Positions 53,970 through 63,968 of a stretch of 64,000 bases of DNA are shown here, piece after piece. The translations under genes were made by a program, and so were the position numbers. A model generated the notes under the pieces. That model did no database searches and was not told the DNA's origin. It saw nothing but the letters and a program-made list of their open reading frames with translations. Positions within the stretch are counted from its first letter, which is position 1. Every line of letters starts with the position of its first letter. The stretch comes from Pantoea dispersa (lineage in GTDB: Bacteria > Pseudomonadota > Gammaproteobacteria > Enterobacterales > Enterobacteriaceae): positions 33,207-97,206 of the forward strand of contig NZ_SCKT01000006.1 of the NCBI RefSeq assembly GCF_014155765.1. Reading direction: 5' to 3'.

Positions 53970-55499
53970 ATGAGCTATTTCCCTTCCGCACTGAAACCCC
54001 TCTGCATTGCCATGACGCTGGCGCTCGCACTGCCTGCTGCGGCCGTTGAGCTGACGCGTGATAACGGCGCGCCGGTCGGCGATAACCAGAATTCACAAAC
54101 TGCCGGCGCTAATGGCCCGGTGCTGTTACAGGACATGCAGCTGATTCAAAAGCTGCAGCGCTTTGATCGTGAACGTATTCCGGAACGTGTGGTGCACGCA
54201 CGTGGCACCGGCGCGCACGGTGAATTTCGCGCCAGCAAAGATATCAGCGATCTGACTATCGCTGAGGTGTTTAAACCGGGAACGGTGACGCCCGTCTTTG
54301 TGCGCTTCTCCAGCGTGGTGCACAGCAAGCATTCGCCGGAAACGCTGCGCGATCCGCGTGGTTTTGCCACCAAATTCTATACCAGCCAGGGCAACTGGGA
54401 TCTGGTGGGCAACAACCTGCCGGTGTTCTTCATCCGCGATGCGATCAAGTTCCCTGATATGGTGCACGCGTTTAAACCGGATCCGCGCACTAACCTCGAT
54501 AACGATGCGCGCACCTTCGATTTCTTCTCCCACGTACCGGAAGCCACGCACGCGCTCACCATGCTGTTCTCCAACATGGGCACGCCGGCGACCTATCGCG
54601 AAATGGACGGTAACAGCGTGCACGCCTACAAATTTGTGAACAGCAAAGGCGAAGTGCACTACGTGAAGTTTCACTGGAAGACGCTGCAGGGCGAACGCAA
54701 CCTCGATCCTACTGAATCGGCAGCGATCCAGGGCCGCAGCTACAGCCACATGACAGAAGATCTGGTGGCGGCGATTAACCGCAAAGCGTTTCCGAAGTGG
54801 GATCTCTACATTCAGACCATTAAAGCCAGCGAACTGGATAAGTTCGATTTCAATCCGCTCGACTCCACCAAAATCTGGCCGAACGTGCCAGAGGTGAAAA
54901 TCGGGCAGATGGTGCTGAATCGCAACGTCGACAACTTCTTCCAGCAAACCGAGCAGGTGGCGATGGCGCCGTCCAATCTGGTGCCGGGCATTGAGCCGTC
55001 TGAAGATCGCCTGCTGCAGGGCCGCCTGTTCTCTTATGCTGACACCCAGCTGTACCGCGTGGGCACTAACGGCCTCAGCCTGCCGGTCAACGCGCCGCGC
55101 GTACCGGTCAGCAACGGCAATCAGGATGGCCTGATGGATAGCGGTAACGCCGATGACAAGGGCGTTAATTACCAGCCAAGCCGCATCTATCCGCGTGAAG
55201 AGCTGCAAAGCGCGCGTTACAGCCATACGCCGCTTAGCGGCAGTACGCAGCAGGCGATAATCGCCAAACCGCAGAATTTCCGCCAGGCAGGGGAGCTGTA
55301 TCGTTCCTTTAACGCGAAAGAGCGGGGCGATCTGATCACCTCTCTCGGTGGCGCGCTGAAAAGCGCCGACGCGCAAAGCCGGCTGGCGATGCTCTCGTTC
55401 TTTTATAAGGCCGATAGCGAGTACGGCACGCGTCTGGCGGCGGTAACGCAGGACGATATCACCACGGTAAAAGCGCTGGCTGACAAGCTGAGCGACTGA
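53970..55499 (+). CDS. katB: Exported heme catalase (KatB type)
   Basis: Monofunctional catalase of 509 residues that decomposes hydrogen peroxide. A signal peptide (MSYFPSALKPLCIAMTLALA, cleavage after LPAAA) is followed by the catalase fold. The catalytic His is in RVVHARGTGAHGEF, the Asn is in NLPVFFIRDAIKFPD and the heme Tyr in RLFSYADTQLYRVG. The exported form resembles periplasmic KatB of Pseudomonas. The ATG at 53970 follows AAGGAA; an upstream in-frame start would bury the signal. It occupies the place of aphA in E. coli. Confidence 0.88.
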   Translation: MSYFPSALKPLCIAMTLALALPAAAVELTRDNGAPVGDNQNSQTAGANGPVLLQDMQLIQKLQRFDRERIPERVVHARGTGAHGEFRASKDISDLTIAEVFKPGTVTPVFVRFSSVVHSKHSPETLRDPRGFATKFYTSQGNWDLVGNNLPVFFIRDAIKFPDMVHAFKPDPRTNLDNDARTFDFFSHVPEATHALTMLFSNMGTPATYREMDGNSVHAYKFVNSKGEVHYVKFHWKTLQGERNLDPTESAAIQGRSYSHMTEDLVAAINRKAFPKWDLYIQTIKASELDKFDFNPLDSTKIWPNVPEVKIGQMVLNRNVDNFFQQTEQVAMAPSNLVPGIEPSEDRLLQGRLFSYADTQLYRVGTNGLSLPVNAPRVPVSNGNQDGLMDSGNADDKGVNYQPSRIYPREELQSARYSHTPLSGSTQQAIIAKPQNFRQAGELYRSFNAKERGDLITSLGGALKSADAQSRLAMLSFFYKADSEYGTRLAAVTQDDITTVKALADKLSD

Positions 55500-55506
55500 T
55501 GCGCCG

Positions 55507-55535
55507 GCGGCAGAGCAAGCGCTCTGCCGCTTTTT
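55507..55535 (+). terminator. Catalase gene intrinsic terminator
   Basis: GCGGCAGAGC (55507-55516) pairs with GCTCTGCCGC (55521-55530) around a 4-nt loop, followed by five T residues. Confidence 0.94.
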
Positions 55536-55605
55536 CCCGCTGAAGGGTTTACCTTTCGCCGACATGCTGCACACTTAAGTAAACGGTTTAACCCAGGAAT
55601 GTGGC

Positions 55606-56022
55606 ATGTGGCAGCAACAAACTCTCACGCTGAGCGCGAAGGCGCGCGGCTTTCATCTGATCACCGACGAGATTGTCGGCCAGCTTAATGGCTTAACGGA
55701 CCTGCGCATCGGCCAGCTGCATCTGCTGTTGCAGCACACCTCAGCGTCGCTGACGCTCAATGAAAATTGCGATCCTACGGTGCGCAGCGACATGGAGCAG
55801 CACTTTCTGCGGCACGTTCCAGAGGATGCGCCCTATCAGCACGACTATGAAGGCGCTGACGATATGCCGGCGCACATCAAATCGTCACTGCTTGGCGTAT
55901 CGCTGCTGATCCCGGTCAGCCGCGGCAAACTGCTGCTCGGCACCTGGCAGGGGATCTGGCTGGGTGAACATCGGGTACACGGCGGCGCGCGGCGCATCGT
56001 CGCCACCTTACAAGGGGAATAA
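55606..56022 (+). CDS. yjbQ: YjbQ family protein (UPF0047)
   Basis: Cytosolic protein of 138 residues in the YjbQ/UPF0047 family. E. coli YjbQ has been reported to have low thiamine-phosphate synthase activity; its true role is unclear. The conserved [17 protein letters not shown] and the C-terminal [12 protein letters not shown] are present. It is followed three bases later by yjbR. Confidence 0.92.
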   Translation: MWQQQTLTLSAKARGFHLITDEIVGQLNGLTDLRIGQLHLLLQHTSASLTLNENCDPTVRSDMEQHFLRHVPEDAPYQHDYEGADDMPAHIKSSLLGVSLLIPVSRGKLLLGTWQGIWLGEHRVHGGARRIVATLQGE

Positions 56023-56025
56023 AAC

Positions 56026-56382
56026 ATGAACACGTCGGATTTACTGACCTACTGCATGAGCAAACCGGGCGCTTCACAAAGTTATAAAGATGAGTGGGAC
56101 GCAACCCAGGTGAAGAGCGATGGCGTGCTGTTTGCCATGGTGCATGACGTTGAAGGGCGACCGGCGTTGTCGCTGAAGACCTCGCCCGCGCTGGCGGAGT
56201 TATTGCGCGATGAACACCACGATGTGTTTCCCAGTGAACATCTCAATAAGTCGCACTGGAGCACGCTGTGGCTGGATGGATCGCTGAAAGATTCGCAGAT
56301 TTACTATCTGGTTGATGCGTCATGGCAACAGGCTGACGCCACGCGCGCGGCGGGCGTCAGCCATGATGATGAGACGCGCTGA
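56026..56382 (+). CDS. yjbR: MmcQ/YjbR family DNA-binding-like protein
   Basis: Protein of 118 residues with the MmcQ/YjbR (CyaY-like) fold. Visible landmarks are the N-terminal LTYCMSKPGASQSYKDEW and HLNKSHWSTLWLDGSL. The family is proposed to bind DNA, but evidence is slight. It forms a unit with yjbQ and converges on the alcohol dehydrogenase gene with no gap. Confidence 0.92.
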   Translation: MNTSDLLTYCMSKPGASQSYKDEWDATQVKSDGVLFAMVHDVEGRPALSLKTSPALAELLRDEHHDVFPSEHLNKSHWSTLWLDGSLKDSQIYYLVDASWQQADATRAAGVSHDDETR

Positions 56383-57447
56383 TTAAGCCGCAGACTCTTC
56401 ACGCAGGGTGTTGATATCAATCACGAAGCGATACTTCACGTCGCTTTTCAGCATGCGCTCGTAGGCGTCGTTGATTTGGTTCATGGCGATCAGCTCGATA
56501 TCCGAAGTGATACCGTGCTTGCCGCAGAAATCCAGCATCTCCTGGGTTTCAGCGATACCGCCAATCAGTGAACCGGCAATGCTGCGACGCTTGAGGATCA
56601 GGTTAAACACCTGCGGTGCCGGGTGATCGTGCTCCGGCGCGCCAACCAGCGTCATGTTGCCGTCGCGCTTCAGCAGGGCGATAAACGGGTTGAGATCGTG
56701 CTGCGCGGCGACGGTATTTAAGATGAAGTCGAAGCTGTTGGCGTGCTGCGCCATCTGGTCAGCATCTTTCGAAATCACCACTTCGTCAGCGCCGAGGCGT
56801 TTGCCATCTTCAATTTTTGACGGTGACGTGGTGAACAGCACCACGTGCGCGCCCATCGCATGCGCGATCTTCACCCCCATATGGCCGAGGCCGCCCAGAC
56901 CGACGATACCAACTTTTTTGCCGGGACCGACATTCCAGTGACGCAGCGGGGAATAGGTGGTTATACCGGCGCACAGCAGCGGCGCAACGCCCGCCAGATC
57001 GAGGTTTTCCGGTACGCGCAGCACAAAGCTTTCATCAACCACCATGCTGGTGGAGTAGCCGCCGTAGGTGATGGCGCCGGTTTCACGATCCTGGCCGTTG
57101 TAAGTGCCAACAAAGCCGTTTTCACAGTACTGCTCGAGTCCTTCCTGACAGCTTGGGCAGCTGCGGCAGGAGTCGACCATACAGCCGACGCCGACTAAAT
57201 CGCCCACTTTATATTGGTGCGTGTGCGCGCCAACGGCGGTGACGCGACCCACGATTTCATGGCCTGGCACCACCGGGAATACGGTGTTGCGCCATTCGTT
57301 GCGCGCCTGGTGCAGGTCCGAGTGGCAGACGCCACAGTACAACACTTCAATCTGCACATCATGAGCGCGCAGTTCGCGCGGCTTATAATCGAACGGGGCG
57401 AGTTTGGCTTTCGCGTCCTGTGCGGCATAGGCATGCGTAATATTCAT
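56383..57447 (-). CDS. Zinc-dependent NAD(P) alcohol dehydrogenase (YahK-like)
   Basis: Medium-chain dehydrogenase of 354 residues of the cinnamyl-alcohol/aldehyde reductase group. The catalytic-zinc region is CGVCHSDLHQARNEW with GHEIVGRV. The structural-zinc cysteines are in CRSCPSCQEGLEQYC. The NADP-binding loop is VGIVGLGGLGHMGVKIAHA. E. coli YahK, the nearest homolog I recognise, reduces aldehydes with NADPH. E. coli has no such gene at this place. Confidence 0.86.
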   Translation of the reverse strand: MNITHAYAAQDAKAKLAPFDYKPRELRAHDVQIEVLYCGVCHSDLHQARNEWRNTVFPVVPGHEIVGRVTAVGAHTHQYKVGDLVGVGCMVDSCRSCPSCQEGLEQYCENGFVGTYNGQDRETGAITYGGYSTSMVVDESFVLRVPENLDLAGVAPLLCAGITTYSPLRHWNVGPGKKVGIVGLGGLGHMGVKIAHAMGAHVVLFTTSPSKIEDGKRLGADEVVISKDADQMAQHANSFDFILNTVAAQHDLNPFIALLKRDGNMTLVGAPEHDHPAPQVFNLILKRRSIAGSLIGGIAETQEMLDFCGKHGITSDIELIAMNQINDAYERMLKSDVKYRFVIDINTLREESAA

Positions 57448-57684
57448 GGTGTCTCCAGTCAGATGTGTCGTGAGTATTTTTTGCGAGGGGTCCGTTCAGT
57501 GATGACACTGAAGGACAGAGGCGCGTCAGCGGCGCCAAAAAGGAACGCAGTAAGAATAGTCAGCGGGACGCGATGCGTATATGCCTGAAGTTGTCTGTTT
57601 CTTGCCTGTTTCTGCATTTGCTAAGGCATTCAGACAATGGCACCGGCTGGCGAGTAACCGGAGCGGTAAGCCGTGGCGAGATCA

Positions 57685-57719
57685 GAAAAAACGCGCCGCA
57701 ACAGCGGGTGCGGCGCGTT
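57685..57719 (-). terminator. uvrA intrinsic terminator
   Basis: On the minus strand AACGCGCCGCA pairs with TGCGGCGCGTT (57709-57719 and 57690-57700) around an 8-nt loop and is followed by TTTTTT. It lies just past the uvrA stop. The rest of the 276-nt gap to the dehydrogenase gene shows no further gene. Confidence 0.93.
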
Positions 57720-57723
57720 AAAC

Positions 57724-60552
57724 CTACTTTTTCAGCATCGGCTTGAGGAAGCGTGCAGTATGCGATTTTTCGCACTGTGCAACGGTTTCCGGCGTACCAG
57801 CCACCAGGATTTCACCACCGCCGCTGCCGCCTTCCGGACCGAGATCGACAATCCAGTCAGCGGTTTTGATCACGTCGAGGTTGTGCTCAATCACCACGAT
57901 GGTATTGCCCTGATCGCGCAGCTGATGCAGCACTTCCAGCAGCTGCTGGATATCGGCAAAATGCAGGCCGGTGGTCGGTTCATCGAGAATGTACAGCGTC
58001 TGACCGGTACCGCGCTTCGACAGTTCACGCGCCAGTTTAACGCGCTGCGCTTCACCGCCGGACAGCGTGGTTGCCGACTGGCCAAGACGAATATACGACA
58101 GGCCGACATCAATCAGCGTCTGCAGCTTACGCGCCAGCGCAGGTACCGCATCAAAGAACTCACGCGCCTCTTCGATGGTCATCTCCAGCACTTCGTGAAT
58201 GCTCTTGCCTTTGTATTTAATCTCCAGCGTTTCGCGATTATAGCGTTTGCCTTTGCACTGATCGCACGGCACATAAATGTCCGGCAGGAAGTGCATTTCG
58301 ACCTTGATTACGCCGTCGCCCTGACAGGCTTCACAGCGCCCGCCACGCACGTTAAAGCTGAAGCGGCCCGGATTGTAGCCACGCGAACGCGCTTCCGGCA
58401 CGCCGGCAAACAGTTCACGCACCGGGGTAAAAATCCCGGTGTAGGTGGCCGGGTTTGAGCGCGGGGTCCGGCCGATGGGGCTCTGATCGATGTCGATCAC
58501 TTTATCGAAATGCTCCAGCCCGGCGATCTCGCGATACGGTGCAGCTTCACCGCTGGTAGCACCATTCAGCTGGCGCTGCGCAATCGGGAACAGCGTATCG
58601 TTAATCAGCGTTGATTTGCCGGAACCGGACACGCCGGTGATACAGGTAAACAGCCCAACCGGAACCGTCAGCGTGACATCCTTCAGGTTATTACCGCGCG
58701 CGCCGCTCAGTTTCAGTACTTTGGACGGATCGCCTTTCACCCGCTCTGCCGGCACCGCGATTTCACGCTTGCCGCTGAGGAACTGACCGGTGAGAGAATC
58801 TTCGTGCGCCATAATGGCATGCACATCACCCTCGGCTACCACCTGGCCGCCGTGCACGCCAGCGCCCGGACCGATATCAATAATGTGGTCAGCGGCGCGA
58901 ATCGCGTCTTCATCATGCTCAACCACGATCACGGTATTACCGAGATCGCGCAGGTGAATCAGCGTCGACAGCAGGCGCTCGTTGTCGCGCTGATGCAGAC
59001 CGATGGACGGTTCATCCAGTACGTACATGACGCCAACCAGACCGGCGCCAATCTGGCTCGCCAGACGAATACGTTGTGCTTCACCGCCGGACAGCGTTTC
59101 CGCTGAACGCGACATCGACAGATAATTCAGGCCGACGTTGACCAGGAAGCTCAGACGGTCGCCAATTTCCTTCAGCACTTTCTCGGCGATTTTGGCGCGC
59201 TGGCCGCTCAGCTTCAGATTGCGGAAGAAGTCCATGGCGTGGCCGATGCTCATATCCGAGATGGTCGGCAGGTTGGTATCTTCCACGAACACATGGCGCG
59301 CTTCACGACGCAGGCGCGTCCCTTCGCAGCTGGCGCAGGCGCGGTTGCTGATAAACTTCGCCAGCTCTTCGCGCACCGCGTTGGATTCCGTCTCTTTGTA
59401 GCGGCGCTCCATGTTATGCAGCACGCCTTCGAACGGATGACGACGCACCGAGGTATCGCCGCGATCGTTGATATATTTGAACTCAATGTTCTCTTTGCCG
59501 GAGCCGTACAGAATCACCTCGCGCGCTTTGTCGCTCAGGCTATTGAACGGCGCTTCGACATCGAAATCCAGATGTTCCGCCAGCGAGCGCAGCATCTGGA
59601 AATAGTAGAAGTTACGGCGATCCCAGCCGCGAATGGCGCCACCGGCCAGCGACAGCTCCGGATTTTGTACCACGCGATCGGGATCGAAATATTGCTGAAC
59701 GCCGAGGCCGTCACAGGTCGGGCAGGCACCGGCCGGGTTATTGAACGAGAACAGGCGCGGCTCCAGCTCACGCATGCTGTAACCGCACACCGGGCAGGCA
59801 AAATTGGCCGAGAACAGCATCTCTTCGGTATCGGGATCGTCCATATCCGCGACGATCGCCGTGCCGCCACTCAGTTCCAGCGTCGTTTCAAAGGATTCGG
59901 CCAGACGCGTCGCCAGATCGTCACGCACGCGGAAACGATCGATCACCACCTCAATGGTGTGTTTCTTCTGCAGCTCCAGCTTGGGTGGATCCGACAGATC
60001 GCACACTTCGCCATCGATACGTGCGCGGATGTAGCCCTGCGCCGCCAGATTTTCCAGCGTTTTGGTGTGCTCGCCTTTGCGATCTTTTACCACCGGCGCC
60101 AGCAGCATCAGGCGCCGACCCTCTTCCTGCGCCAGGACCTGATCGACCATCTGGCTGACAGTTTGTGCCGCCAGCGTGACGTTATGATCCGGACAGCGCG
60201 GCTCACCCACGCGGGCAAACAGCAGACGCAGGTAGTCATGAATTTCAGTGATGGTGCCGACGGTCGAGCGCGGGTTGTGCGACGTCGATTTCTGCTCAAT
60301 GGAAATGGCAGGCGACAGCCCCTCAATGTGGTCTACGTCCGGTTTCTCCATTAAGGAAAGAAACTGGCGCGCATAGGCAGAAAGCGATTCAACATAGCGG
60401 CGCTGGCCTTCGGCATACAGCGTATCAAACGCCAGCGAAGACTTACCGGAACCCGACAGACCGGTCACTACAATGAGCTTGTCGCGTGGGATGATCAGGT
60501 TGATATTCTTCAAATTATGGGTGCGAGCACCGCGGACTTCAATCTTATCCAT
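57724..60552 (-). CDS. uvrA: Excinuclease ABC subunit A (UvrA)
   Basis: DNA damage recognition ATPase of 942 residues in the nucleotide-excision repair UvrABC system. It has two ABC modules: Walker A sites [14 protein letters not shown] near 32 and [13 protein letters not shown] near 640, signatures [14 protein letters not shown] and [15 protein letters not shown], and zinc fingers at CPVCGYSM...CPTCDG and CEACQGDG...CDQCKG. A LexA box lies in the gap to ssb. Confidence 0.97.
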   Translation of the reverse strand: MDKIEVRGARTHNLKNINLIIPRDKLIVVTGLSGSGKSSLAFDTLYAEGQRRYVESLSAYARQFLSLMEKPDVDHIEGLSPAISIEQKSTSHNPRSTVGTITEIHDYLRLLFARVGEPRCPDHNVTLAAQTVSQMVDQVLAQEEGRRLMLLAPVVKDRKGEHTKTLENLAAQGYIRARIDGEVCDLSDPPKLELQKKHTIEVVIDRFRVRDDLATRLAESFETTLELSGGTAIVADMDDPDTEEMLFSANFACPVCGYSMRELEPRLFSFNNPAGACPTCDGLGVQQYFDPDRVVQNPELSLAGGAIRGWDRRNFYYFQMLRSLAEHLDFDVEAPFNSLSDKAREVILYGSGKENIEFKYINDRGDTSVRRHPFEGVLHNMERRYKETESNAVREELAKFISNRACASCEGTRLRREARHVFVEDTNLPTISDMSIGHAMDFFRNLKLSGQRAKIAEKVLKEIGDRLSFLVNVGLNYLSMSRSAETLSGGEAQRIRLASQIGAGLVGVMYVLDEPSIGLHQRDNERLLSTLIHLRDLGNTVIVVEHDEDAIRAADHIIDIGPGAGVHGGQVVAEGDVHAIMAHEDSLTGQFLSGKREIAVPAERVKGDPSKVLKLSGARGNNLKDVTLTVPVGLFTCITGVSGSGKSTLINDTLFPIAQRQLNGATSGEAAPYREIAGLEHFDKVIDIDQSPIGRTPRSNPATYTGIFTPVRELFAGVPEARSRGYNPGRFSFNVRGGRCEACQGDGVIKVEMHFLPDIYVPCDQCKGKRYNRETLEIKYKGKSIHEVLEMTIEEAREFFDAVPALARKLQTLIDVGLSYIRLGQSATTLSGGEAQRVKLARELSKRGTGQTLYILDEPTTGLHFADIQQLLEVLHQLRDQGNTIVVIEHNLDVIKTADWIVDLGPEGGSGGGEILVAGTPETVAQCEKSHTARFLKPMLKK

Positions 60553-60635
60553 TCACCTTTCCCGGATTAGGCAACGCTCGCCATGCCTTGCCAGCACGAC
60601 CAGCAGAAACGCATCATTATGGCACAAAAAATAAA

Positions 60636-60651
60636 CTGAATAAATATCCAG
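60636..60651. promoter_or_regulatory. LexA box between uvrA and ssb
   Basis: CTGAATAAATATCCAG fits the LexA pattern CTG-N10-CAG. It is about 85 nt before the uvrA start and 125 nt before ssb. The shared divergent SOS box is known in E. coli at this place. Confidence 0.82.
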
Positions 60652-60773
60652 TGTTTTTGCTATCCTGTCACGGTCGAAAAACTGGAATCCCGCTCGAAAG
60701 TGGGAAGCGTCATTGTGACGTGATACAATTTTTCGCTTAGACTTTTAGCATCAACTCATCGGGAGACAGCAAC

Positions 60774-61316
60774 ATGGCCAGTCGTGGCGTAAACAAAGTG
60801 ATTCTTGTCGGGAATCTGGGTCAGGATCCGGAAGTGCGCTACATGCCGAATGGTGGCGCGGTAGCCAACATTACGCTGGCCACGTCAGAGAGCTGGCGCG
60901 ACAAGCAAACCGGTGAAAACAAAGAGATCACCGAGTGGCACCGCGTCGTGCTGTTCGGCAAGCTGGCTGAAGTCGCCGGCGAATATCTGCGTAAAGGTTC
61001 GCAGGTCTACATTGAAGGCCAGCTGCGCACCCGTAAATGGCAGGACCAGAGCGGTCAGGATAAATACACCACCGAAGTGGTGGTGAACGTGGGCGGCACC
61101 ATGCAGATGCTGGGCGGCCGTCAGCAGGGCGGCAACGGCGGTGGCGCACCGATGGGCGGCCAGGGCGGCGGCAACAATAACGGCTGGGGCCAGCCGCAGC
61201 AGCCGCAGGGTGGGGGCAACCAGTTCAGCGGCGGCGCGCAGCAGCGTCCACAGCAGCAGAGCGCACCGGCGAACAACGAACCACCAATGGATTTCGACGA
61301 CGATATCCCGTTCTGA
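60774..61316 (+). CDS. ssb: Single-stranded DNA-binding protein Ssb
   Basis: Homotetrameric protein of 180 residues that coats single-stranded DNA in replication and repair. The OB-fold starts at [21 protein letters not shown] Gly/Gln-rich linker follows (about residues 115-165). The C-terminal acidic tip MDFDDDIPF recruits partner proteins. Confidence 0.97.
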   Translation: MASRGVNKVILVGNLGQDPEVRYMPNGGAVANITLATSESWRDKQTGENKEITEWHRVVLFGKLAEVAGEYLRKGSQVYIEGQLRTRKWQDQSGQDKYTTEVVVNVGGTMQMLGGRQQGGNGGGAPMGGQGGGNNNGWGQPQQPQGGGNQFSGGAQQRPQQQSAPANNEPPMDFDDDIPF

Positions 61317-61342
61317 TTGGCGCACTGATCAACGCATTATCC

Positions 61343-61364
61343 AGCCCTCGCTTCTGCGAGGGCT
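61343..61364 (+). terminator. Hairpin after ssb
   Basis: AGCCCTCGC (61343-61351) pairs with GCGAGGGCT (61356-61364) around a TTCT loop. The following CCATTTC is a weak T-tract. Confidence 0.8.
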
Positions 61365-61422
61365 CCATTTCAAAAGCTCTTGTCCAACAAAACTTTTCTC
61401 TCCGCACGTTCATACAACGACG

Positions 61423-61950
61423 TTAATGCGCGCGCCACTCCCGCAGTAATTCTTCCGTGGTTTTAACCCGCACCGGATTGCCCGGCATGATCAAATCCGC
61501 CCACACTTCGTTGTGCTGATTAATAAGCTGCTGCGCCGACACATAAGTGCGATCGGCGGTGGTGTGGGCGTCGGCCGCCACGGTGATGTGATAGCCAAGG
61601 CTGGCGCCGACTTTGATGGTGGTATCGACGCAATAATCGGTGGCGCAGCCGCAAATGACAAAGCTTTCAATCTGATGCTGTTCAAGCTGCGCCGCGAGCC
61701 CCGTTTGCCAGAAGCTGTCGCAGGCGGTTTTGGTGATGTAAAGCGCGCCGGCGGGTTGTTCCAGTTCGGCGACCATTTGCCAGTCTGCGGAGTCGACGGC
61801 TAAATCCGGCCCGCTATGCTGAATAAAAATGACCTGATCGGCGGCGGCCATCAGCTGATTAATGCGCGCGCAGCGTCCGGCGCGGTCGTAACGCGGCGTT
61901 GCCAGCACGCCATTTTGCATATCCACTACCATTACCACCCGTTGTGCCAT
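61423..61950 (-). CDS. Isochorismatase-family cysteine hydrolase
   Basis: Cytosolic hydrolase of 175 residues. The catalytic triad of the family is visible: Asp10 (VVDMQNGV), Lys74 (TKTACDSF) and Cys107 (CGCATDYCVDTT). The family includes nicotinamidases and ureidoacrylate-type hydrolases; the substrate cannot be told from sequence. It is divergent from the AraC-type regulator, which might control it. Confidence 0.85.
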   Translation of the reverse strand: MAQRVVMVVDMQNGVLATPRYDRAGRCARINQLMAAADQVIFIQHSGPDLAVDSADWQMVAELEQPAGALYITKTACDSFWQTGLAAQLEQHQIESFVICGCATDYCVDTTIKVGASLGYHITVAADAHTTADRTYVSAQQLINQHNEVWADLIMPGNPVRVKTTEELLREWRAH

Positions 61951-62073
61951 TGTCGCCTCCTTTATAGGTCAGGCCCCAGTGTCGCGCTGAACGGGTAGGC
62001 GCGTAAAGCGATTGGGCTTTGCTTTTTTTGTGCGCGCCGCGCATGCTTACTGCCTGATAGCGTATGGAGGTGT

Positions 62074-62907
62074 GTGGTGACGGTGGTTCCCGAAGTCTTT
62101 CCCTGTGAGCAGGATCGTGCGCAGTTTCAGCACTTTGCTGAGCTGCCAGGCATTGAGCTTTATCAGGCGCACATCTCCCGCTACGCTTTTGAGCCCCATA
62201 CCCACGAAGCCTTCGGGATTGGCACCATTGAATCCGGCGCGCAGCGCTTTCGCTACCGCGGCACCAATTATGTCGCGCCGGTGCATTCGCTGGTGATGAT
62301 GAATCCCGATGAACTGCACACCGGTGAATCGGCCTGCGCCGAAGGCTGGCGTTATCGCATGATCTATATCGATCCGGCGGAGATGGATCGACTGACCGGC
62401 GATCGCAACTGGTGGTTCAGCGATGCGCTGCGTACCGATGCGCGTCTGGCACAACCTTTCTCCCATGCGCTGGCACAGATGTGGCAGGCGCAAAGTGCGC
62501 TGGAGCGGCAGGGTGCGCTGCTGGATCTGCTGGAGTGGCTGCGTCCGCTGGCGCAGCAGGGCGTCGCGAGGCCGCGTGAAGGCGCCCACCGCTTTGATGT
62601 GGTAAAAGCCTGGCTGCGCGATAACCTGGCAGAGCCGGTGCGGCTGGAAGAGCTGGCGGCGCTGGTATCGCTGTCGCCGTGGCATTTTCTGCGCAGTTTC
62701 AAACAACACTTTCACGTCACTCCCCATCAAATGTTGATGGCCTTCCGCCTGTTCGAAGCCAAGCAGCGGCTGGCGCAGGGCGAGAGTGCCGCCAGCGTGG
62801 CGGCGGCGGTTGGCCTCACCGACCAGGCGCATCTGACGCGGGCGTTTGCCCATCGCTACGGCATCACGCCGGGACGCTATCAAAAGCAGGTGTTCAGCGG
62901 ACGTTAA
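62074..62907 (+). CDS. AraC-family transcriptional regulator
   Basis: Regulator of 277 residues. An N-terminal cupin-like arm (FEPHTHEAFGIGTIESGAQR) precedes two helix-turn-helix motifs in the C-terminal 100 residues (VRLEELAALVSLSPWHFLRS and ESAASVAAAVGLTDQAHLTR). The GTG at 62074 or 62077 follows GGAGG; the second has the better spacing. It lies between the hydrolase and the exporter gene. Control of the exporter is possible because it follows in the same direction. Confidence 0.85.
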   Translation: MVTVVPEVFPCEQDRAQFQHFAELPGIELYQAHISRYAFEPHTHEAFGIGTIESGAQRFRYRGTNYVAPVHSLVMMNPDELHTGESACAEGWRYRMIYIDPAEMDRLTGDRNWWFSDALRTDARLAQPFSHALAQMWQAQSALERQGALLDLLEWLRPLAQQGVARPREGAHRFDVVKAWLRDNLAEPVRLEELAALVSLSPWHFLRSFKQHFHVTPHQMLMAFRLFEAKQRLAQGESAASVAAAVGLTDQAHLTRAFAHRYGITPGRYQKQVFSGR

Positions 62908-62979
62908 CCGCAATCTGCTACAAGCCTTTCGCCTTTTCCTGCGCCACACTGTGGCGGATTAAAGATAAAGGAAAGGTGT

Positions 62980-63933
62980 ATGTTTGCAGGAATAGTGTTT
63001 GCCCTCGCGGCGGGGCTGATGTGGGGCATGATTTTTGTCGGGCCGCTGCTGATACCCGATTATCCGGGCACGTTGCAATCGGCGGGTCGCTATGTTGCCT
63101 TTGGTCTGGTGGTGCTGCCGCTGGCGTGGCTTAGCCGGCGTCGGCTAAAACAGCTGACGCGTCCGGACTGGACGGAGGCAGTGAAGCTGTCGCTGGTGGG
63201 TAATCTGCTCTATTACGCCTGCCTTGCCAGCGCGATTCAGCGCACCGGCGCACCGGTCTCCACCATGATCATCGGTACGCTGCCGGTGGTGATCACCGTC
63301 ACCGCTAACCTCTGTTACGGCGATCTCGAAGGGCGCCTGCCATGGCGCCGGCTGATGCCCGCACTGGTCATCATTGCTGCCGGTCTGGGCTGCGTCAACG
63401 CGGCGGAACTGCACGGGCAGGGGCCGGCATTTGATCTCTGGGGCTACCTGAGTGGCCTGCTGCTGGCGGTGCTGGCAGTGGTGTGCTGGACCTGGTATCC
63501 GCTGCGCAATGCGCGCTGGCTGCGCGAACATCCTCAGCACAAACCGTCGAGCTGGGCCACCGCGCAGGGGCTGGTGACATTGCCGCTGGCGCTGGTGTTC
63601 TATGGGCTGGTGAGCCTGCAGATTCACTGGCAGCAGCCCGATTTCGCTTTGCCGTTCGGCCCGCAGCCGGCGCGCTTTATCTGGCTGATGCTGGCGATTG
63701 GTTTGTTCTGCTCATGGCTGGCGGCGCTGTGCTGGAATGCCGCCAGTCAGCGTTTGCCAACGGTTGTGATGGGGCCGCTCATCGTATTCGAAACGCTCTC
63801 TGGCCTGCTGTGGACCTTTATTTACCGCCAGAGCTGGCCACCGCTGCTCACCAGCATCGGTATCGGCTGTCTGATCGTTGGCGTGATCTATGCCATGCGC
63901 ATTAAACCGCAGCGGCTGACCGCGCTTCCTTAA
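62980..63933 (+). CDS. EamA/DMT-family transporter
   Basis: Membrane protein of 317 residues with about ten helices in two EamA repeats (FALAAGLMWGMIFVGPLLIP in the first, SGLLLAVLAVVCWTWYPLRN in the second). The DMT superfamily exports amino acids, nucleobases or drugs; the substrate is unknown. The gene follows the AraC-type regulator after 72 nt with GGAAAGG before the ATG. Confidence 0.85.
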   Translation: MFAGIVFALAAGLMWGMIFVGPLLIPDYPGTLQSAGRYVAFGLVVLPLAWLSRRRLKQLTRPDWTEAVKLSLVGNLLYYACLASAIQRTGAPVSTMIIGTLPVVITVTANLCYGDLEGRLPWRRLMPALVIIAAGLGCVNAAELHGQGPAFDLWGYLSGLLLAVLAVVCWTWYPLRNARWLREHPQHKPSSWATAQGLVTLPLALVFYGLVSLQIHWQQPDFALPFGPQPARFIWLMLAIGLFCSWLAALCWNAASQRLPTVVMGPLIVFETLSGLLWTFIYRQSWPPLLTSIGIGCLIVGVIYAMRIKPQRLTALP

Positions 63934-63941
63934 CCCTGCCT

Positions 63942-63968
63942 CGCTGCTGAGTCATCCACTCAGCAGCG
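63942..63968 (+). terminator. Hairpin after the EamA transporter gene
   Basis: CGCTGCTGAGT (63942-63952) pairs perfectly with ACTCAGCAGCG (63958-63968) around a 5-nt loop, followed by CTTTCCC. It lies nine bases after the stop. Confidence 0.8.

Noticed and set aside
54126-55574. 482-codon open frame on the strand opposite the catalase gene
   Set aside because: It lies wholly opposite a clear catalase with signal peptide and active site. It has no recognisable domain. High GC leaves long antisense frames open.
59239-60354. 371-codon open frame opposite uvrA
   Set aside because: Antisense to conserved UvrA; Arg/His-rich, no family and no ribosome site. A composition shadow.
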